A program made the translations under genes and the position numbers. A stretch of 53,030 bases of DNA, from the NCBI GenBank assembly GCA_044221335.1, contig JBGAPI010000036.1:1-53030 (forward strand), in the 5' to 3' direction. Every line of letters begins with the position of its first letter. The stretch's first letter is position 1. Below the pieces are notes generated by a model, which was given only the letters and a program-made list of their open reading frames with translations, was not told the origin of the DNA and searched no databases. This document shows positions 1 through 7,794 of the stretch, piece by piece. This DNA comes from JBGAPI01 sp044221335. GTDB lineage: Bacteria > Pseudomonadota > Gammaproteobacteria > Xanthomonadales > Ahniellaceae.

Positions 1-156
1 GGCCCGCACTTCTGCTCGATGAAGATCACCCAGGACGTCCGCGACTACGCCGCCAAGACCGGCGCCGCCGACGACGCCGAGGCCCTGCAGAAGGGCATGG
101 AAGAGAAGGCGGCGGAGTTCAAGGCGCAGGGTGGCGAGGTGTATCGGCCGGCATGA
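1..156 (+). CDS. thiC: Phosphomethylpyrimidine synthase ThiC, C-terminal end (partial)
   Basis: Only the last 51 codons are in the window; the gene begins to the left of it. The frame starts G-P-H-F-C-S-M-K-I-T-Q-D-V-R, which is the end of the ThiC signature: the Cys is the last of the three cysteines that bind the radical-SAM 4Fe-4S cluster at the C-terminus. ThiC is a cytosolic enzyme that rearranges aminoimidazole ribotide into hydroxymethylpyrimidine phosphate for thiamine synthesis. The tail after the motif is acidic and Ala-rich, as usual, and ends with TGA at 154-156. A tandem repeat array begins at the very next base. Confidence 0.93.
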   Translation, partial: GPHFCSMKITQDVRDYAAKTGAADDAEALQKGMEEKAAEFKAQGGEVYRPA

Positions 157-304
157 GTCGCGCCCTGCGCATCATCGCCGCACCGTCCACCGTAGGGCGC
201 GCTCTGCGCGCCATCGCCGCACCGTCCAAGGTAGGGCGCGCACTGCGCGCCATCGCCGCAACGTCCAAGGCAGGGCGCGCACTGCGCGCCATTGCCGAAA
301 CGCC
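157..304. repeat. Tandem array of a 39-bp palindromic (REP-like) repeat
   Basis: Three full 39-bp units (157-195, 196-234, 235-273) and a partial fourth (274-304) follow the thiC stop codon directly. Each unit carries the short palindrome ggcgcgcActgcgcgcc or a variant, then catcgccgcaacgtccaag. The palindrome is a variant of the dispersed repeat found after many genes in this window. Units are head to tail with no unique spacers. Confidence 0.85.
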
Positions 305-583
305 CCGCCATCGCGACCAGCGGTCGCCCGCCTGTTCATGAACTCCGGCGACGAGGAAGTCACTGTCCTGAACGCCCAGACCGACCTGCCGATCGAGGCG
401 GACGCCACTCCAGGCGACTAGCCCACGGAACGCCCCATCCATCGTGCGACCTTGGCCCCCTGGGGTGGCATCCAACATCGTCATCGATCGATGTCGCACC
501 GGCCAGACTTCTGGCGCCTTTGCTCGAAGGAATTCTTAACGAGCCCGACGGATGATCGTCCGGCACTACCGGGGAAATCTTCA
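305..583. other. Intergenic stretch without a recognisable gene
   Basis: With the repeat array this gives 427 bases without a credible gene between thiC and the next CDS. Short overlapping frames exist on both strands but look like high-GC shadows. Nothing else stands out except the ribosome binding site (ggggaaa) just before the ATG at 584. Confidence 0.5.
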
Positions 584-1822
584 ATGCCATTCCGCCACCT
601 TGCTGCGCTGATGCTCGCGCTCGCCGCGCTCGTCGCGCCGCCCGCGCGCGCCGAGGCGCTGTTGCTGCCGACGCTCACGGTCATCCCCAACACCTTCCTC
701 GCCCTGCGCTGCGACGGGCTCAGCGTGATGGACGTGGCGACGAGCCAAGTTCAGCGCCACTATCCGGACTTCGGCTGCGTCGACGCCGTGGCGGGCGCAG
801 GCGCGACGCGGGCGGTCGCGATTCTCCGGGTCGACTCGGATGCGCTGACGCCGGATCGGCTGGACTACCTCGACCTGGTCCGCGGCCGCATCATCGACGA
901 GCTCGTCCTGGCGCCGACGCTCGTGTCCGGCCAGCGCTTCCTGCGCATGCTGGACGACTCCCGCGCCCTGCTGCAAGTCGCCCCGCGCCTGGAGACCGAC
1001 ACCCAATCGCGCCTGGTGCGGGCCAATCTCGTGGACGGCCATTGGCAGGCGGTCGCCGACGTCACCGTGGACGGCCGCATCAGCACCGTCGGCTCCGGTG
1101 ACACGCTGGCGGTGTGGCGCGTGCAGGCGGGCGGCCTGCACGTCGACCTGCGTCGTGCCGACGACCTGTCGACCATCCGTTCGCTGGACCTGCAGGACGC
1201 CTCGACCGACTTCGTCTGGCTGGTCTTCGTCGCGCGGGGACGGGTGCACGTCCTCCGCGGCCCCTCCACCTCCGCATTGACCGTGCGCAGCTACGACACG
1301 ACCTCGGGGCTGCTGCAGCGGACCATTCCCTGGTCGCATGGCCCAGGGCCCTTCGTCGACGTCGATGCCGACGGTCGCGTGCGACTCCGACGCACCGTCT
1401 CGACCCAACCGCCCAGCATCAACTTCCGGACGCAACTGGTGTCGGTCGATCTCGACACCGACGCGGTGTCGATCCTGGCGGAGGGGGTGGACGGCCTCTA
1501 TCCGGTCGGGATCGCCCACCTCGGCGAGCAGTCGGTGTTGTTCCAGGGCACCGACTACATCTGCTTCAACGTCTGCATTCCGACGCCGGACTCTCCCTAC
1601 AGCTTCACGGCGGGGGCGACACTGCAGCTGCGCAGGCCGGCGATCTACACCTCCCCGCCGAACTCGATGCAGTTCCTGGTGCCCTCGTTCATCGCCGGCG
1701 GAACGGCGGCCGAAGTGCCGGCACTCGACCCAACCGGCGCCCTGTTCCTCACCGGCGCGCTGCTGCTCGCTGCGCTCGCCCAGCTCGCCAAGCACCGTCA
1801 TTCACCGGCGTCGAGGTCTTAG
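584..1822 (+). CDS. Secreted protein with IPTL-type C-terminal sorting signal; propeller-like body
   Basis: About 412 residues starting at ATG 584, chosen because ggggaaa lies 7 bases upstream and the product then opens with a clean signal peptide (MPFRHLAALMLALAALVAPP, cleavage near A-R-A/E-A). The frame is open further upstream to 452, but that part does not look like a signal sequence. The body is a series of short beta-rich segments ('LDYLDLVRGRIIDEL', 'TVRSYDTTSGLLQRTIP') resembling WD40/YVTN-type propeller blades. The last 35 residues read V-P-A-L-D-x-x-G, a hydrophobic stretch, then K-H-R-H. That layout matches the IPTLxxWG-CTERM tail recognised by exosortase H systems; the exact consensus is not kept. 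Exact function is unknown. Confidence 0.75.
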   Translation: MPFRHLAALMLALAALVAPPARAEALLLPTLTVIPNTFLALRCDGLSVMDVATSQVQRHYPDFGCVDAVAGAGATRAVAILRVDSDALTPDRLDYLDLVRGRIIDELVLAPTLVSGQRFLRMLDDSRALLQVAPRLETDTQSRLVRANLVDGHWQAVADVTVDGRISTVGSGDTLAVWRVQAGGLHVDLRRADDLSTIRSLDLQDASTDFVWLVFVARGRVHVLRGPSTSALTVRSYDTTSGLLQRTIPWSHGPGPFVDVDADGRVRLRRTVSTQPPSINFRTQLVSVDLDTDAVSILAEGVDGLYPVGIAHLGEQSVLFQGTDYICFNVCIPTPDSPYSFTAGATLQLRRPAIYTSPPNSMQFLVPSFIAGGTAAEVPALDPTGALFLTGALLLAALAQLAKHRHSPASRS

Positions 1823-2083
1823 ACCCAGCGCTCGACGGGCGGGAAGATCGGGACGATGCCCGGCATCGGCCATCTGACGTCGCGGTGCGACGAAACGATT
1901 TCGGCATCTCGAGCATGGCAGCCACGTCGTCGGCGGGCATTTCCCCGAACGACACTTCAACGCACGGTCCGACTTCACTGGGATGGCCGCCCCGCCCCCC
2001 ATCCTTCGGCACTGGGAACGGCTCGGGGCGATGCGGTCCCCTAGCGCCATCGCATCCCCGCGGCGCCCGTCACCCGAGGTCTC

Positions 2084-2665
2084 ATGGCCCAGCTCGTCGC
2101 AATTTCCGGTGCCGCCGCCCTGATGGCCTTCGTCCCGGTCTGGTGGTTCGGCCGTCGCGTGTCGGGCTACAGCCATCTTCGCGACACCATCAGCGAACTC
2201 GGGGCCCCCGGAATGCCGGATGCGGCGAAGGTCGCCTGGCTCGCATTCGCGCCCCTGGGGCTGATGGTGCTGGCCTATGCCTGGACGCTCAGGCAGGCAC
2301 TCGGCGCCGATGAGGGCGGCACTCCGGCGACCCTGCTCGCGCTGGTCGGCGCCTCCTACGTGGGCGCCGCGCTCTTCCCCTGCGACCCCGGCGCGCCCTT
2401 CGGCGGCAGCGCGCGCAACCATGTGCACAACCTGCTGGGCGGCCTCGGCTACTTCGGCGGCGGTGCGGCGCTCATCGAGTTCGCGCGGTGCTTCGAGGAC
2501 GTCGACCGCCTGCACGCACTCGCCGTCGCCTCCAAGCCGCTCGGCGGCGCGGTGCTTGTGGGCCTGGTTGCGCTCGGCTTCCCGTCACCCGTGCGCGGCC
2601 TCGTCCAACGAGTGATCGAGGCGATCCTGTTCGGGTGGATGCTCGCGGCGGCGATCATCGTGTAG
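2084..2665 (+). CDS. DUF998 family integral membrane protein
   Basis: A 193-residue hydrophobic protein with about six predicted membrane helices (roughly residues 3-21, 48-66, 81-100, 115-134, 148-167 and 174-193). It carries the DUF998 hallmarks L-R-D-T-I-S-E-L-G-A-P-G after the first helix and F-P-C-D-P-G after the third. The family is widespread and mostly without assigned function. Start is ATG 2084, giving a first helix at the N-terminus; the upstream sequence has no strong Shine-Dalgarno site. The TAG stop is the first three bases of a palindromic repeat. Confidence 0.8.
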   Translation: MAQLVAISGAAALMAFVPVWWFGRRVSGYSHLRDTISELGAPGMPDAAKVAWLAFAPLGLMVLAYAWTLRQALGADEGGTPATLLALVGASYVGAALFPCDPGAPFGGSARNHVHNLLGGLGYFGGGAALIEFARCFEDVDRLHALAVASKPLGGAVLVGLVALGFPSPVRGLVQRVIEAILFGWMLAAAIIV

Positions 2666-2700
2666 GGCGAGCCCTGCCTGCCATTGCGAGGCGCCTCCGC
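2663..2700. repeat. REP-like family A repeat at the DUF998 stop codon (degenerate)
   Basis: Reads tagggcgagccctgcctgcc then attgcgaggcgcctccg. Same order as the better copies at 14058 and 23693 (stop TAG, palindrome, catcgcga-like tail) but with several mismatches in the stem. Confidence 0.65.
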
Positions 2701-2843
2701 CTCTCTGGCGGGAAACGGGCGCGAGGCGATGGCAGTCGAAGGTCGCCCTGCGTCCACACACGGAACCATCGAGGCGCAATCCCTCGCCGGCGACCGTCGA
2801 AGGATAATCGCGTGCTGCCAAATCGGTCCCCGGAGACGCTCGA

Positions 2844-3509
2844 ATGATTCGCTTCGCCTTGATCCTCGGCTTCGCCGCCGTCCTTCTGGCCGGCGCCGTG
2901 CCTGCGCGCGCCGACGATCACCCGGAATTCGCGATCGGACCGTGGCGATTGGGCATGAGCCGCGACGAGGTCGCCGCGTTCGGCGACCGCGGGCCTTACG
3001 AAGCGGTGGCGTCGACCGGCGGCGTGGAGACTCGCCACGCGGGACTCGACCACCACGTCGACAACGTCTCCTTCCACTTCGACGACGACCGGGTCGACTA
3101 CATCCAGACCTGGTACTACGAGGGCCCCGACGCCGCGGGAGCGCGCGCGGCGGCGATGGAGCTCTACGACGAACTGGCCAGCCGGCTCGGTGGACTCACG
3201 GTCCGGAACATGGAGATCGGCAAGAAGAACGACGTGAGCCGCGAGGGCTTCGGCGTCTTCGTCGATCGTATCTTCGGCACCTCGGACCAGGTAGTCGACG
3301 ACATCCGGAAGAAGGACAAGAAGAATTCGCACGTCGTCGTGACCATCACCTTCGACCTGATCCCGAACCAGCAGCCGGAAGACTACCGTATCCACGCGCA
3401 GCTGGTCTATTCGGGCCGACATCACGCCTACTACGTCCTCCTGTTCCAGGACCTGAAGGGCGCGCCGTCGCGCGAGGTGAAAGCCAACGTGATGCTGGAG
3501 AAGGAGTGA
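2844..3509 (+). CDS. Secreted protein of unknown function
   Basis: A 221-residue protein with a typical Sec signal peptide (MIRFALILGFAAVLLAGAVP, cleavage after A-R-A). The mature part starts with 'FAIGPWRLGMSRDEV', a pattern often seen in small periplasmic or outer-membrane-assembly-like domains (G-x-x-L-G-M-x-x-x-E-V), and is rich in charged residues. There is no Cys and no catalytic motif that I recognise. It stands alone, with 178 bases before it containing a repeat and 136 bases after it before the convergent HiPIP gene. Confidence 0.7.
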   Translation: MIRFALILGFAAVLLAGAVPARADDHPEFAIGPWRLGMSRDEVAAFGDRGPYEAVASTGGVETRHAGLDHHVDNVSFHFDDDRVDYIQTWYYEGPDAAGARAAAMELYDELASRLGGLTVRNMEIGKKNDVSREGFGVFVDRIFGTSDQVVDDIRKKDKKNSHVVVTITFDLIPNQQPEDYRIHAQLVYSGRHHAYYVLLFQDLKGAPSREVKANVMLEKE

Positions 3510-3645
3510 GTTGCCGGCAGGGCGGACTCGGTGCGCCGCTCGTCTCACCGGGCAAACGGTCGGACGCCGCGGATGGAAGCCGGCTTTTCGACGTCTCACG
3601 CCGACTCCGTCGGAACGTCGGAATGCCGGGTCTAGCTGGAGTCGA

Positions 3646-4023
3646 TCAGGCGTCCCGTTTCGACCAGGCCGCGCACCAGCCCTTCGTGCTCACCAGCTTG
3701 CCGGCGTACAACGTGCACGGAATCCACTCGTCTCCGGCGGCGCCACCCTTCGACAGCTTGCAGTTGCCGCAGACCTGGTCGGCCGTGCGCTTGGGGTATT
3801 TGGTCGCATCCGCTTTGGAGCCCTCCTGGCGGTAACCGAGCGAGGAGGCGGTCGAGTCAGCTTCCGACAACTTGGGCGCCGCGGCCGCGGCTTCGTTGAT
3901 CGCGGGACCGGCGAGCGGCGCCAGCACCGCGCAGCCGGCCAGCCGCAGGAACTGTCGTCGCGCCGAACCGTCCGGAGTGGCGGCGCGCGTCGACTCCACC
4001 GTGCGTTCGCGTTCGTCATTCAT
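3646..4023 (-). CDS. High-potential iron-sulfur protein (HiPIP), Tat-exported
   Basis: A 125-residue protein. Residues 22-30 give a twin-arginine signal (A-R-R-Q-F-L-R-L-A) followed by a hydrophobic stretch, so the folded, cluster-loaded protein should reach the periplasm by the Tat system. The mature domain has Cys 85, 88, 103 and 117, spacing 2-14-13, exactly that of classical HiPIPs which hold one 4Fe-4S cluster. HiPIPs are small soluble electron carriers working between periplasmic or membrane donors and oxidases or photosynthetic centres. The ATG at 4023 has ggagaa upstream. It lies 13 bases after the Cyc2-like heme-porin gene and is clearly in the same operon, so it is a plausible acceptor of electrons from that protein (inference). 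Confidence 0.93.
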   Translation of the reverse strand: MNDERERTVESTRAATPDGSARRQFLRLAGCAVLAPLAGPAINEAAAAAPKLSEADSTASSLGYRQEGSKADATKYPKRTADQVCGNCKLSKGGAAGDEWIPCTLYAGKLVSTKGWCAAWSKRDA

Positions 4024-4036
4024 CGTGGTTCTCCGC

Positions 4037-5413
4037 TCAGAACGCCGCCCACAGGAACAGGAACAGCGTGTTGTTGTCGCCCGCGCTGCGGCCGAAGCCG
4101 TCGTAGTCGTGGCCGGCACCATTGAAGCGGGCATAGCTCGTGTACTGCAGGCCGAGGCGCGCGTTGACGAAGGGCCGCATCCAGGAATCAGCCTTGCCGA
4201 AGGGCGTCCAATCGACCTGATAGGTCGTCCCACGACTGTCCGGACGCCCGTTCGCGCTGCCGCTGTCGGGTTCCGGCGCATACAGGCCGTGGTCGCGGCT
4301 GCCGTGGACGTCGAAGAACCCGACGGTCGCGCCCCAGGTGGCGTCGTGATACCAGGACAGGTCGAGCGTGCTCTTGTCGAGCGTGTCGTGATGGTGCTCG
4401 GCGTCGCCGGCGGCGAAGCTGGCATCCAGTGTCTGCGACTCGTGCACACGAGTGGCATTCGCCGTCAGCAGGTCGGTCGGCGACAGGGTGTACTGCCAGC
4501 TGCCGTCGATGCCGATGTCGCGGTACTTGTTCGACGGCCCGCCGCCGGCGCCGCTGTCGCGCAGCCGGGCGTCGAGGCCGGTCAGGCCGAGCGAGAAATT
4601 CTGGTTGTCCTCGTCGTGGTTCCAGACGAAGCGCCAGTAGGGAGCGAGGCCCTGGATGCGACCCGGGTCGTCTGCGTTGATCTTGTCGAGGAAGGATGTC
4701 GACAGCGAGCGATAGAAGCCCGCCTCGCCGTACCAGGTGTGATCGAGGAAACCGTAGGCCGTCGCTCCGACGACGCCCTGCGACAGGCCGCCATCGATCA
4801 GCGGACTCGCGCCCGGACTCGGCGCCAGCTCCGAGGCCATGTACGGGAAGCGCCAGGCCGGTGCCGTGTTCCAGACGTCCTGCACGGTCGGATTGTTGTT
4901 GAGCGTGAAACCGAGCGTGCCGCCGCCGTCTCCGGTGGTGAAGCTGTGGGCGTAGCGCAGGTCCACGTTGTCCAGCGCGACCTTGCGGTCGATGTCGGAA
5001 TAGGTCGCCTGGGCGAACGCGCCCAGGTGCTCGCTGATCCGGCCTGCGTAGAACAGCGACAGCTCCTGCAGCGAGCTGTTGCCGTTGGTCCCGTCGTGCG
5101 GACCGGCCGGCCCGCTCTGGTCCTCGCTGGTGTGGGTGTAGGACTCGACCACCATCGCAGCGATCGGGACCTTTGGACCGTCGCCGACCGACAGCGTGTA
5201 GCCGTTCAACTTGAAGTCGCGACCAAACGACGTGAGCTGCGGACCATAGGCGCCGACGTGGCAGGCGGCGCAGGGCTGGCCAGTCTGCTGGGCAAACGAA
5301 GGAAGCGCCCGGGCCGGCGTCGCGCCGATCGACGCGACCAGCGCAACCAGCGCGACCAGCGGAAACCGGCAGAGAGACGTCGTTGCGCACTTCCGGAAAG
5401 TCAGGATCTTCAT
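4037..5413 (-). CDS. Cyc2-like outer-membrane protein: one heme c site plus beta-barrel
   Basis: A 458-residue protein from ATG 5413 (gaggag just upstream, then a signal peptide of about 36 residues ending A-R-A). The mature N-terminus carries a single heme-binding C-A-A-C-H (Cys48, Cys51, His52) in the setting F-A-Q-Q-T-G-x-x-C-A-A-C-H followed by P-x-L-x-x-F-G-R-D-F-K-L-N-G-Y. From memory this is the arrangement of Cyc2 and related fused cytochrome-porins. The remaining 390 residues alternate polar and aromatic positions with a C-terminal Phe, as in an outer-membrane beta-barrel. In iron oxidisers Cyc2 takes electrons from external Fe(II); many Cyc2-like relatives in other bacteria have no tested substrate. 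The following gene encodes a HiPIP. A general 'cytochrome c porin-like' label is safer than calling it cyc2. Confidence 0.8.
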   Translation of the reverse strand: MKILTFRKCATTSLCRFPLVALVALVASIGATPARALPSFAQQTGQPCAACHVGAYGPQLTSFGRDFKLNGYTLSVGDGPKVPIAAMVVESYTHTSEDQSGPAGPHDGTNGNSSLQELSLFYAGRISEHLGAFAQATYSDIDRKVALDNVDLRYAHSFTTGDGGGTLGFTLNNNPTVQDVWNTAPAWRFPYMASELAPSPGASPLIDGGLSQGVVGATAYGFLDHTWYGEAGFYRSLSTSFLDKINADDPGRIQGLAPYWRFVWNHDEDNQNFSLGLTGLDARLRDSGAGGGPSNKYRDIGIDGSWQYTLSPTDLLTANATRVHESQTLDASFAAGDAEHHHDTLDKSTLDLSWYHDATWGATVGFFDVHGSRDHGLYAPEPDSGSANGRPDSRGTTYQVDWTPFGKADSWMRPFVNARLGLQYTSYARFNGAGHDYDGFGRSAGDNNTLFLFLWAAF

Positions 5414-5778
5414 CGGTCTCCTCGTACCGAACGGCGGTTGCATGGCGGGCGGGTCGCACAGGCGACGATCGGATCGAGCAGGTTGCTGCCGGGGTCCGCC
5501 GAGGCGCTCCATCGCCCCGAGGGCGCACCTTGTCAGCGTCCGCATCAGGCGAAGGTGGAGCGCGCTTTACGGCGAGGTCATTACGAATCGGAAGTGCGTC
5601 GCCTGGCGACCGTGGATGCACGTGTCGACGCCGGCGCAATCGCGATTGGCGCCGGCACGCCCGGGCTGCACCGCGCCGACCTCTTCAGCCCGCAAGACCC
5701 GGTCGGCGGACCGCGGGCGCCGATGTCTGGTAAAACCAGAGGCTCGCCATTCCGCCGATCCGCCAGGAGGTCCACGCG
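5414..5778. promoter_or_regulatory. Divergent intergenic region with a small inverted repeat
   Basis: 365 bases separate the heme-porin operon (leftward) and the M20 gene (rightward), so promoters for both should lie here. A perfect inverted repeat tctggt-aaa-accaga (5726-5740) sits about 39 bases before the M20 start and is operator-like. A strong Shine-Dalgarno site (aggaggt) precedes that start. I could not pick convincing -35/-10 boxes. Confidence 0.45.
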
Positions 5779-7293
5779 ATGTCCCCGACGCCTTTCCGCC
5801 TCGTCCCTGCGCTCGTCGCGCTCGCGGTTTCCGCCGGTCTCGCCTCGACCGCCACCGCCGCCGACGGCGATCTCGCCGCGATCCGCAAGCAGCTCGCCAC
5901 GCAGCACGACGCCAACGTGCAGCGCCTGCGCGACTGGATCGCGCTGCCGTCGATCGCGGCCGAGAACCGCAATTCGGCGGAAGGCGCGGAGTACCAGGCG
6001 CAGCTCCTGCGCGAGGCCGGCTTCCAGCAGGTCGAGATCGTCCCCACCGACGGCAAGCCCGGCGTGTTCGCGACCCTCGATGCCGGCGCGAAGACCACGG
6101 TCGGCGTCTACTTCATGTACGACGTCAAGCAGTTCGACCCGGCGGAGTGGAGCTCGCCGCCGCTCGAGGGCAGGATCGTCGACATGCCCGACGTGGGCAA
6201 GGTGATGATGGGTCGCGGCGCCGTCAACCAGAAGGGCCCGGAGAGCGCCTTCCTCGCCGCGCTGCACGCCTACAAGGCCGCGGGCAAGAAGCTGCCGGTG
6301 AACATGGTGCTGGTCGCCGAGGATGAGGAGGAGATCGGCTCGGTGCACATCCGCCAGCTGGTGCGGGCGCCGAAGGTGCAGGCGGCGCTGGCGAAGACCG
6401 TCGGCGTGTTCATGCCGAGTGCCAGCCAGGGCCTCGATGGCGTCGTTACCGTCAGCCTCGGCGCCAAGGGCGTGATCGAGCTCGAGCTGATCGCCAGCGG
6501 CGAGAAGTGGGGCCGCGGCCCGACCAAGGACATCCATTCCTCGCTGAAGGCGATGGTCGACAGCCCGGCGTGGCGGCTGGTGAAGGCGCTGGACACGCTG
6601 GTCTCGGCGGACGGCAACACCATCACGATCGAGGGCTATCCGCAGGCGCCGGCGCTGTCCGCCGAACACAAGGCGATGATCGCCGCCGCCGCGGCGCGGC
6701 GCGACGAGGCGCTGCTGAAGAAGCAGCTCGGCGTCAGCCACTGGATCGACGACCTGCCCTGGCAGCAGGCGCAGGAACGACTGGTGTCGCAGCCGACGGT
6801 GAACATCGAGGGACTGGTCGGCGGCTACACCGGCCCCGGCGGCAAGACCGTGCTGCCGCACCAGGCGGTCGCGAAGATCGACATGCGACTGGTGCCGGGG
6901 ATCCATTTCGACGATGCGGTGGCGGCGCTGAAGTCGCACCTCGCCAAGCGAGGCTTCGGCGACATCGAGGTCAAGGTCTCCGGCGGCTACAACCCGACCG
7001 AGACCCGCGCCGACAGTCCGCTGATCAAGGCCGAACTCGCGACGCTGAAAAAGCGTGGCATCGATCCCTTGCTGTGGCCGCGCAACGCCGGCTCCTACCC
7101 GGGCTTCGTGTTCACCGACCCGCCGCTGTCACTGCCCTCCGGCCACTTCGGGCTCGGCTACGGCACCGGCGCGCACGCGCCGAACGAGTACTACGTGATC
7201 GAGTCCGGCAATCCGAAGATCGAGGGTTTCGACGGAGCGGCGCTGTCGTTCGCGGAGTTCCTGACGGAACTCGCGAAGGCGCCGGCGAAATGA
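5779..7293 (+). CDS. M20-family metallopeptidase-like protein with altered metal ligands, exported
   Basis: A 504-residue protein with a Sec signal peptide (cleavage near residue 27) and overall M20 dipeptidase/carboxypeptidase layout. The family's first metal motif, normally G-H-Y-D-V-Q-P, reads F-M-Y-D-V-K-Q here (residues 112-118), so the His ligand is Met113. The bridging-Asp motif G-R-G-A-x-D-x-K-G reads G-R-G-A-V-N-Q-K-G, with Asn150 in the Asp position. The catalytic E-D-E-E-E-I-G-S block (181-188) and the late G-A-H-A-P-N-E block are kept; the usual S-D after the lid strand reads M-P-S. It may therefore be a related subfamily with different metal use, or not a peptidase. The start has aggaggt upstream and the stop overlaps the next gene by ATGA. 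Confidence 0.8.
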   Translation: MSPTPFRLVPALVALAVSAGLASTATAADGDLAAIRKQLATQHDANVQRLRDWIALPSIAAENRNSAEGAEYQAQLLREAGFQQVEIVPTDGKPGVFATLDAGAKTTVGVYFMYDVKQFDPAEWSSPPLEGRIVDMPDVGKVMMGRGAVNQKGPESAFLAALHAYKAAGKKLPVNMVLVAEDEEEIGSVHIRQLVRAPKVQAALAKTVGVFMPSASQGLDGVVTVSLGAKGVIELELIASGEKWGRGPTKDIHSSLKAMVDSPAWRLVKALDTLVSADGNTITIEGYPQAPALSAEHKAMIAAAAARRDEALLKKQLGVSHWIDDLPWQQAQERLVSQPTVNIEGLVGGYTGPGGKTVLPHQAVAKIDMRLVPGIHFDDAVAALKSHLAKRGFGDIEVKVSGGYNPTETRADSPLIKAELATLKKRGIDPLLWPRNAGSYPGFVFTDPPLSLPSGHFGLGYGTGAHAPNEYYVIESGNPKIEGFDGAALSFAEFLTELAKAPAK

Positions 7294-7472
7294 GCGACCC
7301 TGTCGGGAAACGCAGCGTCCACTGGCCCGTCATCGTCGGCGGATCGCTGCTGTTCGGATTGCTGATGGTCTCTCGCGAGCTCGTGGATGGCGTGCTGCCG
7401 CGCGCCGCCATCGCCGGGCTCGCGGGAGCGACGCTCGCCGTCACGACGATCTTCGGCGGGCGCCCTGCCTGA
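7290..7472 (+). CDS. Small membrane protein of unknown function
   Basis: A 60-residue protein whose ATG overlaps the M20 stop codon (ATGA), indicating translational coupling. It has two hydrophobic segments (about residues 12-27 and 38-56) with a short charged loop (S-R-E-L-V-D-G) between them. I recognise no family. The tight coupling makes a partner or membrane accessory of the M20 protein possible, but this is inference. Confidence 0.6.
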   Translation: MSDPVGKRSVHWPVIVGGSLLFGLLMVSRELVDGVLPRAAIAGLAGATLAVTTIFGGRPA

Positions 7473-7794
7473 GTTCATCGTCGCCGTCGGCGCAGATTGC
7501 CGCCGACATCGCTGCAGTCCGATCCGATCGGCCCGGTCGACTCCGAGCCCCGTTCGCCCAGGGTGCCCCCTGGTCCACGTCGAAGTCGACTGCGGCGTCC
7601 CGGCAGGATGCATCGCCAAGACACCGCGGATGATGTGAATCCGTAGCGACGGAATCGCGAACTCCAGAACAGATCATTTCCGTTCGCCCCAGCCCAACCC
7701 GCTCGACAAAGGTTTCTCAAGCCGCAGGCCGCCGTTGGAATTCGCGCAGCGAATTCCGCAGTAGGATTCGCGACCGCACCTGCCGCAGCCGTCC
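7473..7794. promoter_or_regulatory. ftsY upstream region with a perfect 9-bp inverted repeat
   Basis: 322 bases without a credible gene. The notable element is ggaattcgc-gca-gcgaattcc (7737-7757), a perfect 9-bp inverted repeat with a 3-base loop ending 37 bases before the ftsY ATG. It could be an operator or a hairpin in the leader. Nothing else convincing was seen. Confidence 0.45.

Noticed and set aside
157..304. CRISPR array
   Set aside because: Units are directly adjacent and nearly identical along their whole length; there are no unique spacers and no cas genes.
4037..5413. Naming the heme-porin cyc2 and calling the organism an iron oxidiser
   Set aside because: One CxxCH plus barrel and a HiPIP are suggestive, but many Cyc2-like proteins occur in bacteria with no known iron oxidation.
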